NCBI GenBank assembly: GCA_949987705.1
Contig: OX465281.1
Location: forward strand, 970,001-1,034,000
Source: Thereva unica
Taxonomy: Eukaryota; Arthropoda; Insecta; Diptera; Therevidae
DNA length: 64,000 nucleotides
Reading direction: 5' to 3'
The notes under the pieces are model-generated. The model worked only from the letters and a program-made list of their open reading frames with translations, did no database searches and had not been told where the DNA came from. Positions 1 through 9,885 of this stretch are shown piece after piece; the stretch's first letter is position 1, and every line of letters starts with the position of its first letter. A program made the position numbers and the translations under genes.

Positions 1-179
1 AAATTTCGTCTCTTCCAAAGGCTTTATCTTATTTATAGCTTTTTTAACCTACTCCAGGGTTGGGCTCGTTGTTATCATATGGTCCTCTGCTATGTCGGAC
101 CGCAGCATGCTTCCCGGCAGGATCTGACATCTAAAGCATTGTTTGCGCCTCTCCTCTCTACTGGGACGTGGTCAATCTG

Positions 180-430
180 GTTCTTTGTAGTCCCTTCAGG
201 TCATTTTGTGGATGTTTTTATGTGGGAAAGAGATGGACATAATGACCATTCCTCGAGGTGTGGCAAAATCTATTAGGCGGGTACCATTGTTGTTAATGTG
301 GTTGTGTAGGCTATGTTTGCCTATGGTACCAGCGAATTCCTCTCCCTTTCCTATCTTCACATCAGCGGCTCTCACGATCATCTTAATGTCGTTTGAAGGA
401 AATTGATTGAAGGATCTTAGCAGGTTGTCG
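180..430 (-). pseudogene. RTE-type non-LTR retrotransposon endonuclease fragment
   Basis: Read on the minus strand, about 60 codons match the middle of the apurinic-type endonuclease of RTE-like non-LTR elements: a VKIGKGEEF stretch where the family has N-A-K-I-G, then IGKHSLH, then RLIDFA and an IHKMT segment that normally precedes the T-W-x-S-P-D motif. The frame ends at a stop right after this and no reverse transcriptase follows. It is a short decayed copy, probably continuing only as unrecognisable sequence to either side. The family call rests on remembered motif similarity; the RTE copy at 34.3-44.1 kb shows the same order of motifs. Confidence 0.6.
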
Positions 431-2003
431 TAGATCCCTTTTGCTCATGGTGGTTAATCGTAACTTGTGCAGAAGCTAAGAAATTGACCGTTCTTAAAAA
501 TCGAGTCTTCAAAGGAATCTGTCCGCAGTTAGAGATGAAATATATTTGAAATACTAAAGGCCAGTAATTAGGAACCAACTCTCAAAGAGGGCAATAATAA
601 TAATCGAGTCTAGAGTTGTAAAATCATAATGGGGGAAATAGACTGGTGGAGGGGTTGGTGGGGTTCGGTGCCGATGTCCAACACTACCACCCTGCCCAGC
701 CCAAACGGAGGGAAGTGTTTTTTCCATAAGAAAACTGTGTAAAGCGCGTTAACTCATCTAGGGGATGCTACTCAACCGTTTAGGCGATATCGAAGCCTCA
801 AGGAGAGCTTCTAACCCCGCCACTGTGCTCAGGACCCTCAAAATATTTACATGTTCGTCCAACACGCACACGCTACTATAAGGCAGGATTCTTGGGTTCA
901 AAATATCAAATACTTACCAATACTTTGAAATATGACAAATCACATTTCCCGTCGCCTTTCACATTCCTAGTTTCCGCACTTTTACTTCTATTGTTGATAA
1001 AGTTCCCGCTAAAACTTTTCAAATCCTTCTTATCTCTGTGCCGATGGTGGGATGATTTCTTTGTTTTTTCGCGCTCCTTGTCCGATTGGTCTAAATCGGT
1101 AATAATCTTGGATATTGGTTCAACATGCTGTCGAATCGGTAATTTAGAAGCCATTCTCACAACCATTGGACTAGTAAAATAGCGATGACACAAAAGTTTA
1201 CAAAGCATAAAAAGTCCGATGACCCATTTTCAAGAAAATGGATTAATAATGTCCAAAACAAGATATTAAACACAACTCCTTTGAAATAAATAGCTACTAT
1301 TCGGCTCCTTTTATAAAATTACACCTAATGCACTAGTATTCTATTAGAAATAGGGTAGTTTATTAATGAAAATTCCACGTTTGTTTACCAACAGAACTAG
1401 TCACGGCGCCATTTGTAAACAGAAGTTTTTGACATCGTTGCTGTGGTAACTAAAAAACCAATGGTAATTGATTTGAATTTTTGCAGTTTACGCCACCAGC
1501 CACTGGTTTCAAAATAACCGAGAATTGTCCTTCAAAAATAATAAAAAATAAAATCAACAAAAGAACGGTTTAAGTTCAACCAACGACTTGCATTGAAAAT
1601 AAATTACAACAAAACAAATATTCACAACTCCATTGTGAAAGATTTTTATTTGTCACGACCATGTAACATCGCGTCAGCTGTTAAAAGCTTCTTTTTGTGT
1701 TAAAACCCCAAAATTTAGAGTAAAAACTGTATTTAAGTGTTTTTAAATTGACTAAGTTTTAAAAAAAAACACTAAATTGCAACGCGACACCTTAATTTTT
1801 GATTGGAAGGGATTAATCGACGACTTTTTATTCAGAAATTAAGGAAAATTAGGAAATTTGAAAAGCTCCCGAAAAATTCGCGAGTTAATATAAATTAATG
1901 CTACTTTTATTCATAAATTAGGGGGAATTTGAAAATTGGAGGAAAGAGAACATTTTTCAAGGAAATTTTCAAAAACGCACATGTTTTATTTTTGATATAC
2001 ACA
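431..2003. other. AT-rich spacer, nothing recognised
   Basis: Only short frames with no recognisable motifs are present. From about 1240 the sequence is very AT-rich with many short A and T runs. I see no exon, RNA gene or clear terminal repeats. Confidence 0.5.
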
Positions 2004-2005
2004 TA

Positions 2006-2497
2006 AGGCCCAACTATAATGCACGTAAGAAACGCACGTCAATCGACGTGCGTAAATTTCGTCAAACGCAAAACCGACTAATTGGTTTGCGTATTAGGAG
2101 AGACTTCAAAGTTTAAAATTATTAAAATGCTTGAATATTATTCATTGACTATTAAAACTAGGCTATTATTAATATTTGCATATTATTAATAATCGTGTTT
2201 ATTTTCAATTATAATAAATTTCTCATCAAAATCGCTATCATGTATTTGAACCACAACATTTTCCATACTCTTTTTTCTTTAAAAACCGCAAAACAACAAC
2301 AAAAAATTAGCTTTCATCGATGTAACTACAAATCATCTCACAAAACGTACGTAGAGCGCGGTTCTTTTCCCATTTTTACGTTTAACGAAACTTAACGAAA
2401 TAAAATATGACTGACGTACGTCCAATATGGCCGAACACATTAATTTCCATGAGAGCGCCGAGATGACGTGCGTTTCTTACGTGCAATTAGTTGGGGC
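2006..2497. mobile_element. MITE-like element with about 35-bp terminal inverted repeats
   Basis: The left end (GGCCCAACTATAATGCACG, followed by a TAAGAAACGCACGTCA segment) is repeated in inverted orientation at the right end, where the complement reads AGCCCCAACTAATTGCACG followed by the same TAAGAAACGCACGTCA. The arms differ at only a few positions. TA lies next to both ends, so a TA target duplication is possible, but the exact end is one or two bases uncertain. About 490 bp with no long ORF fits a non-autonomous DNA transposon. Its right end lies about 260 bp upstream of the Gmppa start codon. Confidence 0.65.
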
Positions 2498-2757
2498 TAT
2501 ACCGACGCATGGATGGACCCAGAAAAGATTGGAGAGGGGCCCACAATGGGAATGGGAAAGTCATTTTTGACTTTTGGAAAACCGCGACGTCTTGGGAGCT
2601 TTATAATTTTAGTGTTGCCGAAAGTAAAATAATTATCGCCTTTAAATCTTTTCCTAGTTCGGGCCTTGCTTGTCAAACGCTGAGTGCACTCTCGACGTCA
2701 GAAGTCCGAAGTTTTCTTATTATCAACTTTTGATCTCAGTTATTTTGTTTTGTAACT

Positions 2758-4378
2758 ATGTTAAAGGCGGTAATTCTTGTTGGAGGGCCACAGAAAGGTG
2801 CGGTATTACTGAAATTGACATCACCATATTTATAGCTCTCGGATTTTTATCGCAGGCACCAGATTTCGGCCGCTATCCTTGGACACTCCCAAGCCCCTGT
2901 TCCCGGTTGCTGGTCGTCCCATTGTGCAGCACCACATCGAGGCATGTGTGCAGCTACATGACCTGAAGGAAATCCTGATAATAGGCTACTATCCCATAAG
3001 TCAGATGGAGCAGTTCGTTAGTGATATGCAGAATTTATACAATGTTAACATAAGGTACATCACAAGTTCGGCTCGTTCCAATTATTTTAAAATTTTACTA
3101 ATATTCAAGATATTTACAAGAATTCATACCATTGGGAACTGCCGGCGGAATGTATCACTTCAGAGACCAAATAAGAAGCGGCAATCCGAAGGCATTCTTC
3201 GTACTCAACGGCGATGTGTGTGCGGATTTCCCGCTCAAAAATTTGTATGATTTCCACATAAGTCGCCCGAATGAAGCTATGGTCACAATTATGAGTACAG
3301 AAGCCACGAAACAACAATCCCAGCACTATGGGTGTTTAGTATTCAATAAAGATTCTGGAGCAGTTTCGCATTACGTGGAGAAGCCAAGCTCGTATGTTTC
3401 CTACTTCATCAACTGCGGAGTTTATGTTTGCTCGACAGAAGTATTCCAGAAATTGTCAGCTATCTTCCACTCTAAGGAAATAGATTATGGATTGAGTGCG
3501 AATGGAAACAATGGCCGTAATCAAGGATGCATTCAACTGGAACAGGATTTACTTACACCGCTAGCAGGGACTAATAAACTTTACGCCTACCCCGTTAGTA
3601 CTTGGTGGTCTCAGTTAAAAACTGCGGGCTCTGCCATGTATGCTAATCGTCGTTACTTAGGTAAGCCCAAAATCTACAATGCATGTTTTCTTACTGTTAA
3701 CTTCAATTTTTAGAACTCTATAAACGTACACACCCCGAGAGACTTGCTATTGCTGGAACTAAAGCAGAAGATGATGGAATATTGGTGTGTAGCATTATTC
3801 CTGATGTTTACATTCATCCAACTGCTTCTGTGCACCCGACTGCAGTGGTAAGTTTTTGGACCTGTAGTTATAGAATATGTACATTAAAAATTTCGTTACT
3901 GTATTCAGTTAGGTCCAAATGTTTCTATTGCTGCTGGAGTTACCATTGGTCCAGGAGTAAGGATGAGTGAGTCAATCGTACTGGAAAATGCTGTAATTAA
4001 AGATCACACTTTAGTCCTTAATAGTATTAGTAAGAAACTTGTTTTACGTTAAAGACCGTTCCACTTACTTTTTACCCTTTAGTTGGAAGAGGCTCCTCCA
4101 TTGGAAGTTGGGCCAGAGTAGAAGGAACTCCGAGTGATCCAGATCCTAACAAGCCGTTTGCCAAAATGGAAAATCCGCCACTTTTTAATAGCGAAGGGAA
4201 ACTCAATCCATCAATAACAATCTTAGGCATGCCCTGCCCTAAATTTATTATACAATTTTATTGAAATTTCCTTTCAGGCTGCTTTGTTACGGTGCCATCC
4301 GAGAAAATACTACTGAACTCAATTGTTCTTCCACATAAAGAGCTTAGCCGCAGCTTCAAGAACGAGATAATCTTATAA
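2758..4378 (+). CDS. Gmppa: GDP-mannose pyrophosphorylase A (seven exons)
   Basis: Exons: 2758-2797, 2856-3054, 3110-3660, 3714-3847, 3909-4029, 4083-4226, 4278-4378, together 1290 nt, or 429 residues plus TAA; animal GMPPA proteins are about 420 residues. The N-terminus has the nucleotidyl-transferase signature [13 protein letters not shown] (residues 9-21), followed by [12 protein letters not shown], ending at Asp115, is the expected metal-binding region. From about residue 300 there are hexapeptide repeats (left-handed beta helix; [15 protein letters not shown]), and the protein ends KNEIIL. In animals GMPPA is the regulatory partner of the catalytic GMPPB; it binds GDP-mannose and restrains its synthesis in the cytosol, so it feeds N-glycan and dolichol-mannose pathways. 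The start is the first ATG that gives the family N-terminus. All introns are about 50-60 nt. All donors are GT except the last (4227), which reads GC. No frameshifts or stops. Confidence 0.95.
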
Positions 4379-4549
4379 CGAAAGAGGAGTTTTCTAATTC
4401 TATCAAATCGTTGTTCTCGACCCCAAAGATGACTTAATGCTTTTCTTGCGATTTATTTTTCTATTTGTTATTTGTCTAAAATTAACAATTTATTTTCCTA
4501 TAAAGTTGTATTGTAACAAATTTAGAACTGTACATTATGAAATTACTTT

Positions 4550-4555
4550 AATAAA
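4550..4555 (+). terminator. Poly(A) signal AATAAA of Gmppa
   Basis: AATAAA lies 172 nt after the Gmppa stop codon, in an AT-rich 3' UTR and with no better hexamer before it. It is the likely cleavage and polyadenylation signal; assignment is by position only. Confidence 0.6.
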
Positions 4556-4874
4556 ATATGATAACTAAAGCATTGTAACCTTGTCGAGCGGACGAATTAG
4601 TCCGAACTATTTATACAGTCTCGGGAGTCAAACACGCATGGTAACCACCTTCTGAACTCATTGTAGAAAATCATCACGTCACCGCGTACGCAAGACGTAA
4701 CTAACTGAGCCTACTAGTTAATTTAGTCGGTTTAGAAGAAAGTAGCAAACCAAAGAGGATAGATATCTGAGGGCGACTCGGGCAACCCCGAAAAAGAACC
4801 AAAAATACGCTAGTAAGACAAAGTAAGAAAGGACCTGGTAAGATTTTTATATATTGACAGCTTGAAAACGAATT

Positions 4875-4988
4875 CTGGGGCCGGATTCTGCAAGAGTGAC
4901 TCGACTGTGTCCACGGCGAAACAAAGGAAATTTTCTTTGCTTCTGTCGTGCACACAGTAGTGTGCGTGCTTGCGGAATCCAGCCCCTG
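4875..4988. mobile_element. Short inverted-repeat element (114 bp)
   Basis: The left end CTGGGGCCGGATTCTGCAAG and the complement of the right end, CAGGGGCTGGATTCCGCAAG, match at 17 of 20 positions. The interior is about 75 bp with no ORF. No matching target duplication is seen, so this may be a decayed MITE or an isolated hairpin. Confidence 0.45.
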
Positions 4989-5055
4989 ATATGAATGTTA
5001 CGCAGTCACGACATTTTTGATAATTTGCATTACAGGTGCTAAAGCAATCCATATT

Positions 5056-5725
5056 GAAGGCAATGCTAGAAAAACTGTGCTACAGGTATGAAAAAATAGG
5101 ACGGGAACGAACACCACAATGAGAAAGACTGATAAACTTCGCCATTGCGAAAAATTGGTTATGTCCAGCACCAAATTACAGCATGAGGATATTCAAAAAG
5201 CAACCTGGAAGTCGCCAGATGGAGTACCCAACAACGCTGTCCTTATAAACGCACGCCATCAATCCAATACATACCGCGGAGCAAATATAGACTGAACACT
5301 TCTTAATAGGACGAAAATTAGGGCCAGGATATCTGCAATAAAACATTCAAAAACGCAAACCCAATGCTTCGAAATATTTGAAAAGAAAATCCTACGTTCG
5401 ATCTACAAAAGAATACAGGTTGATGGCATTTGGAGGAGTAGATATAAAACTAAAAAGTGATCAAAATAAAGAGGCTACGATGGATTGGTCATATCCAACG
5501 AGGTGCGGAACGGAACCCGAAAAAGTGCAGGGGAAGTACCACCAGGAAGACGGAGACCTGGTCAGCCTAAGAAAAGATGCATAGGTGACATCAAGGTAGA
5601 ATTGAGACAGGTAGGAATAAGAAACTGGAAAAGTCGATCGAGAATCGGTGAGGCGAACGCTGGAGGAAGCCAAGGCCAACAATACGCTGGGGAGCTCCGG
5701 ATGATGATGACAGGTAAGACTCCAT
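5056..5725 (+). pseudogene. Internally deleted RTE-like non-LTR retrotransposon
   Basis: Three family segments follow each other in shifting frames. About 5165-5290 encodes the end of the endonuclease (IQKATWKSPDG, VLINARHQSN, YRGANID), the region that precedes the S-D-H motif. About 5341-5460 encodes CFEIFEKKILRSIY and VDGIWRSRY, the post-RT segment. About 5490-5700 encodes the basic C-terminus (RRPGQPKKRCIGDIKVELRQ, then GIRNWK). The whole reverse transcriptase core between endonuclease and C-terminus is missing, and stops and frameshifts separate the pieces. It is dead. Placement in RTE rather than a neighbouring clade is from motif memory. Confidence 0.65.
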
Positions 5726-5729
5726 ATTA

Positions 5730-8700
5730 ATTTATAAGTAAGGGGTTTTTGAATCCTTAGAATCGCGATTAAAAGTGGAACCTCACATTGGTCCCACAAA
5801 CTAGGTATAGGAGGGCGAATTTAAAGTAGTAACACTATTTATCTACCTTGGGTTAATAGTAGCAGATAATATGAAACCAGAAATAAGCGCACGGCTGCTA
5901 AAAGCCGCCAACAAAGCCAACTATTCTGCCCAGATTTCAAATCCAAGCGTTCAATCACTCCTACTAAGACGATGGTCTTACCGGTACTCATCCCAGTCGT
6001 GGGTGCTTAGCAAAAAGTACTCTAACCTTTTAACGGTGTTTACGAAAAAAACCTTTTGGAAAATTGTAAAAAGGACTATTCCAGAGACTACAACGTCGAG
6101 ATGTACGAGCGCTATCGCGACATAGATTATGTGAACAAAATAAAACTCGGTTAGCTACAGTGAGCAAGGCATCCCTCTCGTATGAGAGATGAGAAACCTG
6201 CTCGAAATATTTTCTGCGTTAAGATCTATGCTGTGCGACATCGAGTGAAACCAATCTTCGATGCAAGGATTGCGTAGACCATGACTCCCAGAGCTTAGGG
6301 ATGTCAAAGTCGATAACTGCAGCTCATAATCGGGGCCGGTGGAGATAACAGTTGCGAGAAGACATCCGGATTCCGGTTGTAGAGCCGTCAACGAAGGATC
6401 AGATTTAATTCTAGGAGTTACTTAAATCAGACCCGAAGAGTTAACTGAAAAGGATTTAGAGATCCAAATCTTCGATTCCTTGTATATGAAGAAGGCCACG
6501 ATTAGCTGACACGATAAATTATTTGGGAGAAGGATGACGAATGGTTGGTTAGTGACTGTTTTGGTTTTTTCATAATGATTTATATATCTGCGGAAAGTAG
6601 CCCTGGTTTCAAGCTAAAAACTCATTTGCTATGATAGGTATGGAGAAGAAGAAAGGTGCCGAAGTTTTTTTAACGGATTCTCAATGCATTAAAAATGTAA
6701 AGTGGAATAGGGATATATCTTACAAAAAGGCAATGTTAGGTAGAGATTTTGCATAAACCACTCGGTCGAATTTTAGATAGTTTGCTTGTGAGGGCATTAA
6801 AGCAATATGAATGATTTAGGTAGGCGGTCCGGGAGGTGGGCGGTTATACGACTACTGAATTCTTTTAATTTATGCGCAGGTTGGCATCTAGTAGTGCTAC
6901 TGGTATTCAATCTATCTACTGCTGATTTGACTGGTGCAATTGTAGTTCTGAATTTCAAGGGATGCTAATGCCAGACACCTAACATTTTGGAGATGATCTG
7001 GTCGCACAACTTCTGGAAAAGAGTTTCCATTTAGAAACTTAAAGAAGACATTTTAGAGACTGAATTCAAATCTGCGGGTTCAATGTTTCTACCACTGCCC
7101 AAAAATAGTTACTTCGCGGCTTTCGTTTGCCAGTATAAAGTTAACTAACAGTAGTACGTCTTAATTTATTTAAGTTTCCGTAGTGTAGTTTTTTTAGGTC
7201 TTTGGGCTAAGGTTCACGGCTGTCGCCGCGTACATCGACAACAACCGGAAATTTATTCCATTCCAGTGTTTATATGATGGTGCCGCGTTTTATTATACAG
7301 TGGTCGGCTCTCCATAAAATTGGGATGGACAGAACTTGCCAGTGGGCCCCCTTTGTTTGTGGGCCCACAGTGATCACCGCCGCTAGCAGCAGGCTGTGTG
7401 ATCGGGCTGAAAATAGTTGCAAAAAAAATGTTTTTGCTAAAAGAGAAAGTGAAACAGGTCAACGGCCGAGAGCCAGAGATTTGTTATGGGTTGAGGCTGG
7501 TGCAATCTAGTGACTGTTGTTCACCTACTAAAATGCGACAGATTATGAAGTGAAGCATTGATATATAGCCTTGGAGATTGGCATAATCCGGTGGGTTTTT
7601 TTTATATTAAAACCACTTTTATTGCCGATTCTCTACACCTGAAAGACGCGATTTCATCATCAAGTTAACTTTTAATCCCTTAGAGTTAAAGAAAAACTTT
7701 TAAAGGAAATATGAAAAAATAATTTAAGTCAAAGTACGTTGAAAGCATTTTTAATCAATTTTAATATTTGCAAATTTATGCGGTTTGTTTATTTATATTA
7801 AGCATATTTGGCTTAAATGTAGTATTAATAAATATGAAGATGGCAAGTTACTTGTAAGTGCATTCATCTGAAAAACCACCAATCCAACTAAAAAATATCT
7901 CTATTTCAAAAACGCAATTACTCTGCATTATAATTCTATCTTTCTGCTTATTTAATTAACGAGCACTCTTAATTAAAATACATACAAAGCTCTCAAAAAT
8001 TGTAACAATTTTATATTTCAAAGAAGTAAGCTGCACTGTTGGTTCAGCGGTGGTTTCTCGTGGTTCTGTTTTCACTTATATTTAGTTTTTACTTTTCATG
8101 AATTGATATTATTATAATAGATTGTTTCAAGTTAAAAGAGAAAGCAAATCATACCTAGTTTCCAATGCAGAATGAACCAGAAGAATAACATTCTGCCCCA
8201 CTCACTGTACGTGGGCATGAGGCTTACATGACAAAAGCAATGGCAATAGTTAGAGACATAGTCTTTTCTGCAGCCTCAAATATGCTAGGTTCAACATGAC
8301 AAAACACATAGCTTTCGCCAGACAATCTAACCTGTAACTAGATTAATTCTGCTTTTATTGCCTGAAGGCATAGCTTGAGAGCAGATATAGAGGTGTCAAT
8401 GTTGACTCCCACCACTTGCAGGATCACAGCAAGAATGTTACATAAAAACTGCGGGGACGTCCCGCTCGGACCGCCAGCTAAGAAGAAGAAAGAAGTAGAC
8501 GAGAATATGACAAAAAAAGAGACTAAACAAAATATGATTTTGCGCTAGGATCCAAAATCTATGTAGCAACGGCAGAATTCGACTTTCCAGACCATTTACA
8601 TGATTGACTCGCTAAAACTTCATTGACTTAAATGCAGGGTAAGAATTCAGAATGATGTATCAGAATGTTTGTATATACTGCTCCAGACACCATCTTAGAC

Positions 8701-8895
8701 AGAAGTCGTAGAGATCGGAACGACTGTTTCCATGATGAATGCAATCTGGCGAATGAACGCAGGAATAGTATGTACCGTAATTAGTAGTTTCAGAGAAAAG
8801 AGATGCATTCAGGCACGGGCTTTCTAATGAAAAGTACGCGGCTCAAGCGTTCACCTGCAGAGGGAGGTACTGGGAAATCAAACGAACCACCAACC
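5730..8895. other. Spacer with no recognised gene
   Basis: Short frames only. Around 6350-6410 a phrase on the + strand resembles the end of the non-LTR remnant at 18280-18600 (both contain GTAGAGCCG followed by an A-rich end), so old non-LTR sequence may lie here. The segment 7600-8150 is strongly AT-rich. No tRNA, exon or terminal repeat was found. Confidence 0.4.
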
Positions 8896-8899
8896 ACCA

Positions 8900-9000
8900 G
8901 TTTAAGCTTACTACTAGTCATTGCACCATGAGTTGAACGACATGTCGGACTAGTGGTACAAAGGGTGATTCCTGAGCTTGACCATGCCACATAAAAAAAA
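8900..9000 (+). mobile_element. 3' end of a Jockey/CR1-like element (5'-truncated copy)
   Basis: The sequence from AAGCTTACTACTAG through TAGTGGTACAAAGGGTGA to CATGCCACAT plus an A8 tract closely matches the 3' end of the Jockey/CR1-like copy at 37360-37460. Only this terminal 3' UTR piece and its A-tail are present, as expected from 5'-truncated target-primed insertion. A target duplication could not be identified. Confidence 0.65.
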
Positions 9001-9003
9001 GGC

Positions 9004-9496
9004 TGCAATTACGGGATAATCGTCAATGACCATATCAGTCCAAACTTCTGCAAATATTTTCCTCGCGGATTCAAAATTACTTTTTCCAAACTTTCATCAG
9101 TAGTACGCGCACATTCATCGAAATGTGAACCACAATAATCGTAAAGCAATATAAAGCCGGATCTACACGCGGTGAACGTTTGATTGGAAGGTTGGCTTCC
9201 AACGATTGAGTCCAAACCTGAAAACAGCTCGAACGTCTCCAAACACGAAAGTTGGGGGCATCACTTTGGACACTCGGAGTTCGAGCAACAGCCATATGAT
9301 GCGTTCTACCATCCCAGCATTGGAGGGCGTTCACAACATCGTGTAGAACCGGCCTAAGACCAGCAAGCTCAAGACTTTAAGCCGAATCCGTTCTTCCCGA
9401 TTAAAAGCAGTGGCTACGGTCTGGGGCATCTTCAATGCGGGCTGCTTCAATGCTTAAATGCAAAAGATAAACTTGATCATACCGAAAATTCTCATC
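9004..9496 (-). other. Overlapping minus-strand frames of unknown origin
   Basis: Two overlapping open frames, 9009-9242 and 9077-9334, lie just beside the BEL/Pao insertion. The shorter one reads smoothly (for example CRSGFILLYDYCGSHFDEC) and could be the remnant of a frameshifted protein, perhaps from a transposon, but I do not recognise it. The BEL/Pao element inserted at the end of this stretch. Confidence 0.25.
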
Positions 9497-9501
9497 TAGA
9501 C

Positions 9502-9885
9502 TGTACAAAAAAAATAATATATTTCTTTTGCTGTTGTCTTAACGCAGCCTCACGTTAAGTTAAATAAAAAGGCTTTTGAGTTCTGAATGATACTGACCTA
9601 AGTTTAATTAGATTTATCTCTTATATACAAAATTTTCTTATACTAGAACTTAAATTTGTGTAAGTAAAAACAGTTCCCATCGAATCTGCAATTGTCAGCA
9701 TAAAAGCTCTTGAAATTCTTATCTTATGTTTTCCACGCTGAGGGAAACTGGAGATGTGCAAAAATGTCACCTTGATGCGGTAACGTGAGGAGTTTTTGTC
9801 TGTGAGAAAATTAATTTGAAAATAAATTTGTGCAATTGCAGATTCGGTGGGAAATAAATTTAATTTTTATGTCTGGGCGTTTTCA
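9502..9885 (-). repeat. 3' LTR of the BEL/Pao element
   Basis: 384 bp, TGAAAACGCC... to ...TTGTACA on the minus strand. It appears identical to 17358-17741. The last five codons and the stop of the polyprotein are encoded inside it. On the left it is followed by the target duplication TAGAC. Confidence 0.95.

Noticed and set aside
892..1208. Overlapping frames of about 100 codons on both strands
   Set aside because: No motif, both strands open, and no splice context or composition shift.
6155..6391. 78-codon minus-strand frame
   Set aside because: No known motif. The plus strand shows weak resemblance to a non-LTR 3' end instead, too weak to annotate.
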